DNA of 64,000 nt, taken from positions 24,619,258 through 24,683,257 of the forward strand of contig CM056566.1 of NCBI GenBank assembly GCA_029721515.1. The letters are read 5' to 3'. Of this stretch, positions 1 to 8,879 are shown one piece after another. This DNA is from Synanceia verrucosa (Eukaryota > Chordata > Actinopteri > Perciformes > Synanceiidae). Position 1 is the first letter of the stretch; the number at the start of each line of letters is the position of its first letter. The position numbers and the translations under genes were made by a program. The notes beneath the pieces are model-generated. The model was given only the letters and a program-made list of their open reading frames with translations. It was not told the origin of the DNA and did not search any database.

Positions 1-730
1 TGCTCCTGCACACAGGCATTTTTTCTGTGTAAAGACATCTGGCAAGTCACAGTAAAGATCACTTTCCAAGCCAGGTACCTCCAGATCTGATACAATGCAA
101 CTTCCCACAAGCTTTTCTTAGCCCATAGTATGTAAGAGAATTTTCGTTCCTCTTCCTGAAACATTCTGTTTATTCATGAGACTTGATGTACAAAACGAGC
201 CAGAACTTCCTTGGTCCAAGAAGGATTTTGTGACCCTTTAGACTTGACCTTGACTGACACGATGGAGAGCTTACAGTTATAGTCATGGTGTATCTGCCAC
301 GCCTACTTGATTTTTATCATGGTCCTTGTTCTTTGGGTGAATATGAAGCATGGTAGGGTGTATAGTTCCACGTTTTACATGACAGTCGCCTCCTGCAGTT
401 CTTACTAATGTGCCCTATGCCCAGACAGCCAGAGCAGACTCGATGCTCTTTCAGAAAAGTGATCTTCTCTGTATGTGCCCTCTTTCCCAAGAGAAAACAC
501 AACGCCAATGCATGTTCACTCTTACAATACTGTATAAGCAGGTCCTTTTGTCCAGTGGGGCTCCTTCCTTTTTCATATGGGTCTTTTCATCAACTGCCAT
601 AAATACAGGCAGAAATACATGGTCTGCTGCAATTTTCACCTGATGCTCAATGAAACACAATGTCAGGGAAAGTAGCTTTTCGATGGTGGGTCTCTTGAAT
701 ATCACAAGCTGCTGATCTCCATTTATCTCT
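1..730 (-). mobile_element. BEL/Pao retrotransposon remnant (gag end and protease region)
   Basis: Read on the minus strand, positions 317-508 encode a gag zinc knuckle with spacing C-x2-C-x4-H-x4-C, followed by a basic run. This arrangement is typical of BEL/Pao gag. Residues continue in another frame at 451-705 and through positions 1-300, where a translation resembling the BEL protease region can be followed. Stops and frameshifts break it throughout, so it is a dead fragment cut by the window edge. It may be the same family as the larger remnant at 8880-11470. Confidence 0.6.
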
Positions 731-1032
731 TAACTTGTACGGCAAATTCTTGATCCCCGTCAGCATGTTTCATTTGCATTTAAACCAAACTTCGATCCAT
801 TCACATGTGAACCAGTCTTCGAGCCACTCATATTGACATCCAGCACAGTATGCAGCATAAGACATTTAAAGAGCAAACCTCACAATCCACATCTGCATCA
901 TCAATCCACATCCAACTTGGTTTTGGCACAAAACTGACTTCACACAAACAATCCAATATTATCTCTCTGTACCTCCAGGCACATGTTACCTCTGGTGACA
1001 AGCAAAAACATATCCCTGCCGCGACAAGCATG
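731..1032 (-). repeat. Unclassified degenerate repeat with short ORF related to 8354-8740
   Basis: A minus-strand reading frame at 828-1031 contains the string ICFCLSPEVTCAW. It resembles ICFFLSPEVKCVW in the minus frame at 8354-8740, and both go on to a [FD]xPKP motif. The shared peptide indicates a dispersed element carried twice in the window. I do not recognise the protein family. Nothing else is visible in this stretch. Confidence 0.35.
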
Positions 1033-1303
1033 GAGCTGTTTTTGGTGTGATTAACTTTTTATTGTTATTTTGTTGCAGATAGAGAATAAACTAAACCACA
1101 AACAGTTCAGCACTTATTTATCCATTGAGATTTGGTGACTGTGTGTGGAGGATTCCAGCATCTTTTTGGCAGCATTAATGCCCGTTGGGAGAACATGTCT
1201 ATTCAGACATTTCGTTGTTCGTCGTTGGGGTAGTATCATTGAAGAGTAGCACAGTGAGGGAGCATTGCACAGTTGTACCTAGAACATCAGAAAGAGCAAG
1301 ACA
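1033..1303 (+). pseudogene. Relic of an upstream lectin-gene copy (intron 5 segment with L1 fragment)
   Basis: This stretch aligns nearly base for base with the start and middle of intron 5 of the five lectin genes (compare 6785-7045). It includes the GTGTGATTAACTTTTTATTG tract, the TTGTTGCAG motif, and the minus-strand L1 coding scrap found in every copy. No flanking exon 5 or exon 6 is present. The right end joins a LINE fragment at about 1304. It is best explained as the remains of a sixth copy upstream of copy 1, destroyed by deletion and insertion. Confidence 0.65.
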
Positions 1304-1420
1304 ATCCATTTCTGGGATGCCATCAAGATCTGTGGCCTTGCCTAGCTAGCACCGGCTATGCTGATGCCTAACTTTGTCCTCAGTGAATGGGACCAGTTCC
1401 GCCTGTTTTTTTATGTTTGC
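1304..1420 (-). mobile_element. Rex1/CR1-type LINE reverse-transcriptase scrap
   Basis: The sequence matches 39008-39105 and 60985-61070, where the minus strand reads into a LINE reverse-transcriptase N-terminal region with the KATGPDGIP-type motif. Only about 100 bp remain. From 1420 to 1550 I see only AT-rich sequence with a poly-T run. Confidence 0.5.
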
Positions 1421-1547
1421 AAAATTGATCAGATTTCAGTTTTGCCTTGAATAATTAAATTTTGATTTTTCAATTTTTTTTTTTGGCCATTTTTAGACTA
1501 GCCCATAGTAGTAAACAGAGCTGGATTTAGGGTCAAACAACTAACTT

Positions 1548-2090
1548 GAGTGTTGTTTGCGTTTGTACCACTAGATGGTGCATCAGACCACAGTATGGCC
1601 TGCCTACTGGATGTCACAAGGACAGTACAGTCAAAAGTGGTTTACTGATCAAATGTGATTAGCAGCTATATACTGTAGCTCCACAGTTGCATTAAACGGT
1701 CATAAACAACACTGTACTACTGTACATATAGAAGTAGAGTGATGACTCAGCAGGAATAACTTGATAGTAACCTCGTGCATAACTTTCTGCTCCCACATTG
1801 GAATTACAATAATGAAACAAGAATGCGACAGTGCTGGAAAGTAACAACTGGCTTCTGACATGCAGCTAAGTAAACATAACACCACTATGAACATAAAGTT
1901 CATAGTAATAATAACAATGTTATTATCAGCAAGTCCAAGGTGGGACATGAACAGGAGCGGGATGCATCAGTAATGTTACTGTAACACAAGTCCAAGATGT
2001 TTTCTCCTCTAGTGGGAGTATTCACATACTGCTGAAATGATAATAACACAGAGTCCAGAGTACTACTGCAACTGAGTACAACTCTTACTA
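1548..2090. repeat. Array unit 1: left flank shared with units 2 and 3
   Basis: The block beginning TTGAGTGTTGTTTGCGTTT recurs at about 15693 and 27620 with only scattered substitutions. It marks the left part of the duplicated unit in units 1-3. Positions 1918-2050 are a minus-strand LINE endonuclease scrap, better preserved at 16314-16508. No gene is visible in it. Confidence 0.7.
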
Positions 2091-2792
2091 CTGATCATTA
2101 ATGAAATCACTTGTTCTGATGCTGGTGGTAAGAGAATCTGTAATTCATACTGTGAGTAACTTTAGTAAATTAATTCAACCACTCAAAGGACTGATAGAAT
2201 CAGATGAAAGGAGGAAGTGGCCACTACAAGCAGGAACCAAGAAAGTCTCTGGACTTTCAGTCTTTTGTCAGTTTTGGTTTTGTCTTTGTTGTTGTCGTAT
2301 TATCCTCGTGTTTTTAGTTGATTAATTGATTGATTGATTGATTGATTGATGGATGGTACTCTAGCTGGCACTGATGATTGTTTATCAGCTTCCTGCCAGC
2401 TGTTCATGATTTAATCGTCAGCAGCTGAATGTTAAACAACAAACTAAAATGCACCTACTTCCAGAACAGACGTCATCACCTTAATGTTGTACTACTACAA
2501 TAGGAGGGCGTTTTCCAACTGTGATTAAGTGTAATAATGGCTGTAGCTAATTATTTATTTCATTGCCTGTGACTTTGTTTTTTCTTCACTCCTAAGTGAC
2601 AGCTTAAACGTCAGCCCACAGAAATCCATTTTACTGTGATTAAAATCTCTCATAAATCAAACAGAAAGATGCTCCTCATACCTGCAGAACTCTTATTCAG
2701 ATCTAAACATTCATATGATAGATTTATACTTTCACATGGAATTACTTTAGAAGTCATTAATAAACATCCATAAATGCAAACATAGTAATTGC
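2091..2792. repeat. Array unit 1: conserved noncoding flank
   Basis: The flank starts at the landmark GATCATTAATGAAATCAC, which occurs once per unit (about 16562, 28425, 41601, 51640 and 62059 in the others). It includes a (TTGA)n microsatellite at about 2324-2350 and a block around the motif AGGAGGGCGTTTTCCAACTG, present in units 1-5. I see no coding potential. The conservation reflects recent duplication and is not by itself evidence of function. Confidence 0.7.
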
Positions 2793-3047
2793 GTGGAATA
2801 GACCTTTAAAACTATCAGTACTTGGACAATCAGTAGTATTTTAGTGGAATAAACCTTTAAAACTATAAGTATTTGGACAGAAAGTAGTATTTTAATGGAA
2901 TATACATTTAAAACTATAAGTATTCGTACAGAAAGTTGCATTTTAGTGGAATAAACCTTTAAAACTATCATTATTTGGATAGAAAGTAGTATTTTAGTGG
3001 AATAAAACTTTAAAACTATCAGTATTTGGAAAGAAAGTAGTATTTTA
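2793..3047. repeat. 51-bp minisatellite, 5 copies
   Basis: There are five tandem units of exactly 51 bp, each beginning GTGGAATAAACCTTTAAAAC and ending in a TAGTATTTTA-type box. The same array appears in the other units with 4 (17174-17374), 3 (29037-29189), 1 (43900-43950) and about 2.7 degenerate copies (53970-54104). Because 51 is divisible by 3, one minus-strand frame stays open as a 17-residue repeat, which I regard as an artefact. Confidence 0.85.
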
Positions 3048-3420
3048 GTTGGCTCTGAAACAGCAGCTTCTTGTATTGCAGGAACACAGTGTTGATCTCA
3101 GATACTGTAGTTTTTAAATCAAGCTTTAAAAAATTATACATAAATTACATGTAAGGATCTGACAGTATCATCCAAATAAATAAGAAAAGTAATAAATAAA
3201 CTCCACATCAACCAACAACAGCAGTTAAATACAAATTATATGAATGATCATCAATAAACAGGAAACAGTCTGTTCAGGAATGACAGGAAATTTAACATCT
3301 CAATCAAAAATAATAATGTCCTTTGTTATTTTTTGTCATTTTTTATAAAACAGGTTGAAAATTCCTGAATAACATCAATAATTATATTTTATCATTAAAG
3401 GTATTATTTTGATTAAAGAG
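3048..3420. other. AT-rich unit flank, no gene seen
   Basis: The sequence is AT-rich and shared with the matching position of other units (for example 17375-17720). It ends where Rex3 sequence begins, after the motif GATTAAAGAGCT. No open frame or RNA structure is apparent. Confidence 0.6.
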
Positions 3421-4650
3421 CTCGCACACACTTCACCAGGGAGGCGCACGGGAGGCATCCGGACCTGAGCCTCCTCAACTGGCTTCTCTCAATGTGGAGG
3501 AGCAGCGGCTGTGCTCTAAGCCTTTCCCGGATGACCGAGCTTCTCAGCCTATCTCTAAGGGAGAACCCGGACACCCTGAGGAGGAAACACATTTTGGCTG
3601 TTTGTATCCGTGATCTTGTTCTTACGGTCATGACCCACAGCTCGTGACCATAGGTAAGGAACATAGATCGACTGGTAAATTGAGAACTTTGACTTTCGAC
3701 TCAGTTCCCTCTTTACCACGACAGATTGCCTGTCGATGTCCTGCTCCATTCTTCCCTCACTCATGACCAACATCCCAAGATACTTCAACTCCTCCACCCT
3801 TCCCCGACCTGGAGAAGGCACAGCACCCTTTTCCGACTGAGGACCATGGCCTCAGATTTGGAGGTGCTGATTTTCATCCCAACCACTTCACACTCGGCTG
3901 CGAACTGCTCCAGCGAGATTTGAAGCTCACGGCTTGATGAAACCAAAAGAACCACATTGTCTGCAAAAAGCAGGGGTGTGATACTGAGGCCACCAAACCG
4001 GACCCCCTCAACATAGATATGAACAGAATCGGTGACAAAGGGTAGCATTGGTGGAGTCCAACCCTCACTGGAAATGGATCCAACTGCCTTCTTAAAGAGG
4101 GCGACCACTCTGCCAGTCCAGAGGCACTGTCCCCGATGTCCATGCGATGTTGCAGAGATGTGTCAATTACGACAGTCCCACAACCCCAGGGGTAGGACAT
4201 CTCGCCTCGGGTCTCCAGACTCCTTCCTCAGTGGAAGGCGTGTCGTTGTTTTTGAGGAGGTCTTCGAAGTATTCTCTCCACCAACTCACAACGTCCCAAG
4301 TCAAGGTCAGTAGCGTACCATGCCCACTAGACACAATGTTGATGGTGCACTGCTTCCCCCTCTTGACACGCCAAATGGTCGACTACAATTTCCTCAAAGC
4401 CGTGCAGAAGTTATTTTCCATGAACTCCTCCCATGCCCAAGTTTTTGCCACAGCGACCACCAAAGCCACATTCTGCTTGGCCTGCCAGCACCAATCAGCT
4501 GCACCAGAGTCGCACAGGCCAAAAAGGCCCGATAAGACTCCTTCAGCTTGACGGCATCCTTCACCACCGGTGACCACCAATGGGTTCAGGGATTGCCGCC
4601 ACCGACAAACACCGATCACCTTACGGCCACAGCTGTGGTCAGCCGCTTCG
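3421..4650 (-). mobile_element. Rex3 (RTE-type) non-LTR retrotransposon, 5'- and 3'-damaged
   Basis: The minus strand encodes a broken reverse transcriptase. From high to low coordinate: the region upstream of RT (4383-4619), a PLFKKA-type box near 4090, the catalytic box as LLFADNVVLL (3785-4108, where the usual FADDVVLL has D to N), KSEAMVLSRKRV, EELKYLGMLVMSEGRMEQDI (3555-3821), and the C-terminal thumb with YGHELWVMT and SLRDRLRSS (3413-3664). Segment order and the tract CGGTGACAAAGGGTAGC match the fish element Rex3 as I remember it. Several frameshifts and a mid-element deletion make it non-functional. It ends about 350 bp upstream of the TATA box of copy 1. Confidence 0.85.
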
Positions 4651-4741
4651 ACAATGGTTAATATTTTAATATTAATATTACTGTTACATCACCTGGTTCA
4701 ACATCTGTCCACATTTAAAGCTGTTTCACACCAAAATTTAC

Positions 4742-5087
4742 ATCCATTTCAGGACGATTAGACCAGTGGGATTCTTTGTTCCACCTGATGTCACTCTGTG
4801 GACGAAATGGTGAGGCCTGTGAACTCGTCATGATGCTGTTTACTTCATTATCAGTGCAATTAAATGAGACACACCTATTATTACACTACAAAAGTCTGTT
4901 ATTATAAAATATTTATGTGACAAAGGAAGCTGTAATTAAAGGTGTGGCTGCTGCAGCTTCACATGGTCATCTTTACATATTTCAGCTGTTGCAGCGTTCT
5001 CATAAACTATATAAAGAGGAAGTTCTCTGTCAGCTGTCAGACATCAGCTGCTTCTTCCTCGCTGTGTCCTCACCACCTCAGAAAAAG
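4742..5087 (+). promoter_or_regulatory. Promoter and noncoding exon 1 of lectin copy 1
   Basis: A TATA box TATATAAA lies at 5008-5015. About 250 bp upstream of it are conserved in all five copies, including AATTAAAGGTGTGGCTGC and CATCTTTACATATTTCAG. Transcription should start about 25-30 bp after the TATA box, near 5040. The untranslated first exon ends at 5087 in CAGAAAAAG with a consensus donor GTAAGA. The exon has no ATG. The start site is inferred from TATA spacing. Confidence 0.75.
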
Positions 5088-5301
5088 GTAAGAGTTCACC
5101 TCTTTCATTTAATTTATTGGTATCATTTCATCCCATAATATATAATAATGTACCATTTCTTCTGTATTTTGTTAATGTTTTAGGATTGAGCATAAATATC
5201 AGTAGCAGCAGTATCAGAAGTATCAGTAATACTAGCAGTACTAGCGGAAGTAGTTTTTTTGTCATTACTTATGTTGTATTAATATCTTTCCATATCTTCA
5301 G

Positions 5302-7675
5302 ATGCTGTCTGGTCTTCACTTTGCTCTCTTGGTCTGTTTGGCCGGTGGGCTGCTGCCTGCAGGAGTGAGTAACAGATACACAAATACTGTGTATAAGTAT
5401 TTTTCAGAACCCAGTATTACCCAGTATTACTGTTGAACATGGTACCTGGTCTGAACACATAAAATACAAGAGCTTTATCACTTCCTTTGATATGGATGGA
5501 TGGATGAATAGATTGATGGATGGATCACTCAGTGCTTTTTTACTGTAGTTTTGGTATGTAAATGGAAAATGTATATCTAGATCTATATCTCTATTTCTGT
5601 TTCTACAGAGGCTTTCTAGTCTTCCACTACATGTCATTATCCTTTCATACTTCATGCATTCATACAGAGGCTGCCATGCTCCAGGACTATAATTAAACTG
5701 CCTGTATAAACGTTAAAAGCAAAAGTCTGATTCTTGAACTTCTTCTTGTGATCAGTATGGATGGGCTTCAGGAAGGTATCCAGGGCCGGGACCTAAGGGA
5801 TATCCTCCATATAGACCAGTACCCTACTACCCACCGCAAGATAAAAGCTACTGCTGCCCAGGTCAGTTCAGTATCTCTGACTGATTCCAGTGCTCTCATC
5901 ATATTTATCTTGTTTCATTCATCTGGAGATGAACTTTATATGTTTTGTGTTTCAGCTCGCTGCCCTCCTGGTTGGTTTGAGCTCGGCGATCGCTGCTACG
6001 TCTACTATGACAAGCCAAAGATTTGGCATGACGCAGAGGTACAGCCATTGCCATAGTTACCATAAGAATAGAGAATACAGTGTTGAAAAATTTCAGAAAG
6101 GACTAATACCAAACCATGAAAATACGAAAAGTAATACTAAGAGTGAAAGTTCAGCATTGAAATGGTTTCTTCAGTAGAAGTATGACCAGTAAAATGTAGT
6201 TTTTGAGGTATTAAAACTGATACTGATTCAACTATGATACTGTTATATCTGTTAACATTATTACGAATGAATCAGCATCATTAACATTATTAAATCTGGA
6301 ATAATCAAATTATTTGATATAAAACTGTCAGTGGACTGATTGATTAAATTGTTTCAGCTATACTTGAACTGTTGGGAAATTTAACTCACATGAAACCATC
6401 ATGTTTTAGAAACTCTTCATGTGTTTTAGTCTTACTTTGTAAATAACAAATAGTGGTATGAAACCAAAACACGTGTACATCGGATTCCACCGCGGCAGAA
6501 TTCACTAAGTAATATTTCCAATAAACAGATTGTTTTGACTTTGACAAATGTTCCTAGTTTTTACATGAAACTGTCATATTAAAGAAGCTTTTCATTGTCT
6601 CGGTCAGCACCACTGCCTGTCCTTGGGTGCAAATCTGGTCTCCATCCAGAAAGAATATGACAGTAACTTCCTCAAAACCTACATATACAAAGTGGCCGGT
6701 ACCAGGAAGCCTATCTGGACCGGAGGTCATGACGCCGTGACGGTGAGACTTTTACCATCATTTTTATCCTTTTATCATGTAGCTGTTTTTGGTGTGATTA
6801 ACTTTTTATTGTCATTTTGTTGCAGATAGAGAATAAACTAAACCATGAACAGTTCAGCACTTATTAATCCATTGAGATTTGGTGACTGTGTGTGGAGGTT
6901 TCTAACATCTTTTTGGCAGCAGTAATGCCCGTTGGGAGAACACGTCTGTTCAGACATTTTAGTTTCAGGGTGTAGTATCATTGAAGAGTAGCACAGTGGG
7001 AGAGCATGGCACAGTTGTACCCAGAACATCAGAAAGAGCAGCACAAACCTCCCAGAAAACCCTCACATCCCTGCATTCCCAGAACATCTGCATGTAGGAA
7101 CCCATGAATCCATCTGTGCACAGGTTACAATTCAGGGATGAGAAGTGTTTCATGAGATAGGCCTTCCTTGGAGTGAGGTGGTGGTTTGTTTTATTTGCAT
7201 TAAAATAGCAAATAATAATGAATATTTAAGTGAAAAACTCATCTTAAAAGACCAGAACTTGTTTGGAAGATTTGTGGTAGCTGTCAGATTGATCAATTAT
7301 TATGATTTCACTTTGACTTTAAACCAATCCTTCTCCTACAGGAGGGCAAATATTTGTGGAGTGATGGAACTAAATTTAAGTATGGAGGCTTTGGTCCATC
7401 AAAGAAACCAGACCCACTGAAGAACTGCCTGCGGTTGAATGCTGGTAAATAAAACACTTTAAATGTGTGATCATGTCCATCAAATAACAACAACGATGCA
7501 ACAAAAAACACTGTAACATGTCTGAAAGATAATAAGCTAGACATAAAATTAATATGAAAATGAAGTAATGAGTGTAATTTTCTCTACAGATTACGGCTTG
7601 AAAGATGAGAAGTGTGATGTGACCCTTCCTTACCTGTGCTGCAAGTACAGAGGATCTCAAGAAGGATATCACTAA
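5302..7675 (+). CDS. Secreted C-type lectin-like protein, array copy 1
   Basis: Coding exons: 5302-5364, 5756-5861, 5956-6038, 6608-6742, 7342-7444, 7590-7675 (576 nt, 191 aa). All introns are GT-AG, with phases 0, 1, 0, 0, 1. Residues 1-21 form a hydrophobic signal peptide. Residues 22-53 are rich in Tyr, Gly and Pro (PGPGPKGYPPY). Cys54-Cys55 follow, then a CTLD from CPPGWFELGDRC to the end. By family rules I expect disulfides Cys59-70, Cys87-180 and Cys158-172. That leaves Cys54, 55 and 181 for extra or intermolecular bonds. The sugar/calcium motifs are not canonical: KPD at 151-153 replaces EPN/QPD, and CDV replaces the WND region. This suggests calcium-independent binding or a non-sugar ligand. 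The protein should be secreted. It resembles fish nattectin/ladderlectin/type II antifreeze-like CTLDs, but the exact subfamily is unassigned. The start is chosen because the ATG immediately follows the acceptor and opens the signal peptide. Confidence 0.9.
6838..7205 (-). mobile_element. L1-type LINE 3' coding scrap inside intron 5 of copy 1
   Basis: The minus strand reads part of the C-terminal region of an L1-like ORF2: C-x2-C followed by MQMFWECRDVRVFW, the fish L1 cysteine/aromatic motif. Homologous scraps sit at the same place in intron 5 of copies 2-5 and in the relic at 1033-1303. The insertion therefore predates the array. Confidence 0.7.
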
Positions 7676-7818
7676 ACTTTGTCTGTTCCACTTATTTGCT
7701 TTTTTTCTGTGACAGATGTTTGGATCGATACCACTCTGTCTGAAAGTAAATTTGATCCATTACTACTATCCAAAACATTCCTTCTTTTCTTCATCATATG
7801 ATCACCTGAGCATTACAC

Positions 7819-7882
7819 AATAAAAGACATATTGTGAAAAACTCACTGTTCCTGACTGTTGTTCTTTATAGTGACAAATAAA
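7819..7882 (+). terminator. Poly(A) signals of lectin copy 1
   Basis: AATAAA occurs at 7819-7824, 144 nt after the stop codon, in the context CACAATAAAAGACATATTGTG. That context is kept in all five copies. A second AATAAA is at 7877-7882. The first is the more likely signal because of its conservation. Confidence 0.65.
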
Positions 7883-8277
7883 ATAAAGACCTCTCTCCCA
7901 AAATCAAATCTACAAGCAGCAGTGAGCAACTTTTAGCTTCTTCTGTCTGAACAACTGAAACCAAACTCACTCATTTCATCACGATAATCCACTTTTTTCA
8001 TTTACTGTTCTGATACCTGAATTAGGATATCTATCAATACCAAGAGAATTCCAACCACAGAGCTCCTTCTTTAAGATTTTTTTATTTGTATTTGTAAAAT
8101 GCAACATTTAACAAATGTTGATGAAACTGCTCTTTATTCTGCTTCTTGACACCAAATAAAACATTGCATTTTTTAAACAAGAAGTCTAATTTCAACATCA
8201 CATAAAATAATAAATGTAACATTTTGACTTTCATAAAAACTGTGCAGCTTGAACAATAATTCATATACTTATATATT
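7883..8277. repeat. Conserved 3' flank of unit 1
   Basis: This noncoding sequence is shared with the region downstream of the other copies (for example 36485-36900 and 47700-48110). Homology stops at about 8275 after TCATATACTTATATA, where a unit-specific insertion begins. No gene is visible. Confidence 0.6.
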
Positions 8278-8879
8278 CAGGGGTGCACTTAACTTTTTCA
8301 ATGAGTTACTCAGGTGAGTACCAGGAGATGGTGTTTGGTACTCACCTCAAGTCTTAAAAGTCTTCCTCACTGCCCTCCTCAGTGTCAGCCTCATTGTCCT
8401 CCTCAGTTTCACCCCCACTGTCCTCTGCTTCAGCTTCCTGCACGGTAGATGATGATGCTGCTGCAGATGCACGTCCCTGTCCTTGGTTGAGCCTCCAATT
8501 AGCTGTCTCCATCCACAGGTCAACAGCTGGCTTTGGGTCAAATATATCTGTGGTCTGCTTCAGGCAAACAGCCCCAGTGACATGCACACACCCACACACA
8601 TAGACATCCCTCCAGACACACTTTACTTCTGGTGACAAGAAAAAACATATCTGTGCCACTACATTCCGGGCCCTAATTATTATAACATAATAATTAATGA
8701 ATAATAATAGCAGCATAGAATAAAAGCAAAATGCACGCACACAATATTAACAGTTCAATTACCCTTTTTTGCAGTATCATTATAATCCATTTTCAATGTC
8801 CTTGAACGAACGGGTTTGAATCTGCAAGTGTCTCTAGGCCAGAGGTTCCAGAACTTACGGAGAACTTATCAGTGCCACA
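8278..8879 (-). mobile_element. Unclassified element with acidic-tailed ORF, possibly hAT-like
   Basis: The left edge reads CAGGGGTGCACTTAAC, which resembles a hAT-type terminus, though no matching right end was found. The minus strand has an open frame at 8354-8740 (128 codons) with the motif IFDPKPAVDLWM and a strongly acidic C-terminus rich in Glu, Asp and Ser. A related peptide occurs at 828-1031. This could be the end of a transposase or another element-encoded protein. I do not recognise it. Confidence 0.35.

Noticed and set aside
828..1050. Two overlapping open frames on opposite strands as genes
   Set aside because: The minus frame is a repeat fragment and the plus frame is its shadow. 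Neither has splice or promoter context.
2747..2971. Minus-strand frame encoding a 17-residue hydrophobic repeat
   Set aside because: It is only the 51-bp minisatellite read in a frame that stays open because 51 is divisible by 3. It is not open in the homologous arrays of other units.
4147..4551. Plus-strand 134-codon frame over the Rex3 fragment
   Set aside because: It is the antisense shadow of the Rex3 reverse transcriptase, which reads on the minus strand.
6696..7153. Minus-strand frames in intron 5 of each lectin gene as an antisense gene
   Set aside because: The peptide matches the C-terminal region of L1 ORF2. It is a shared L1 scrap and is truncated in every copy.
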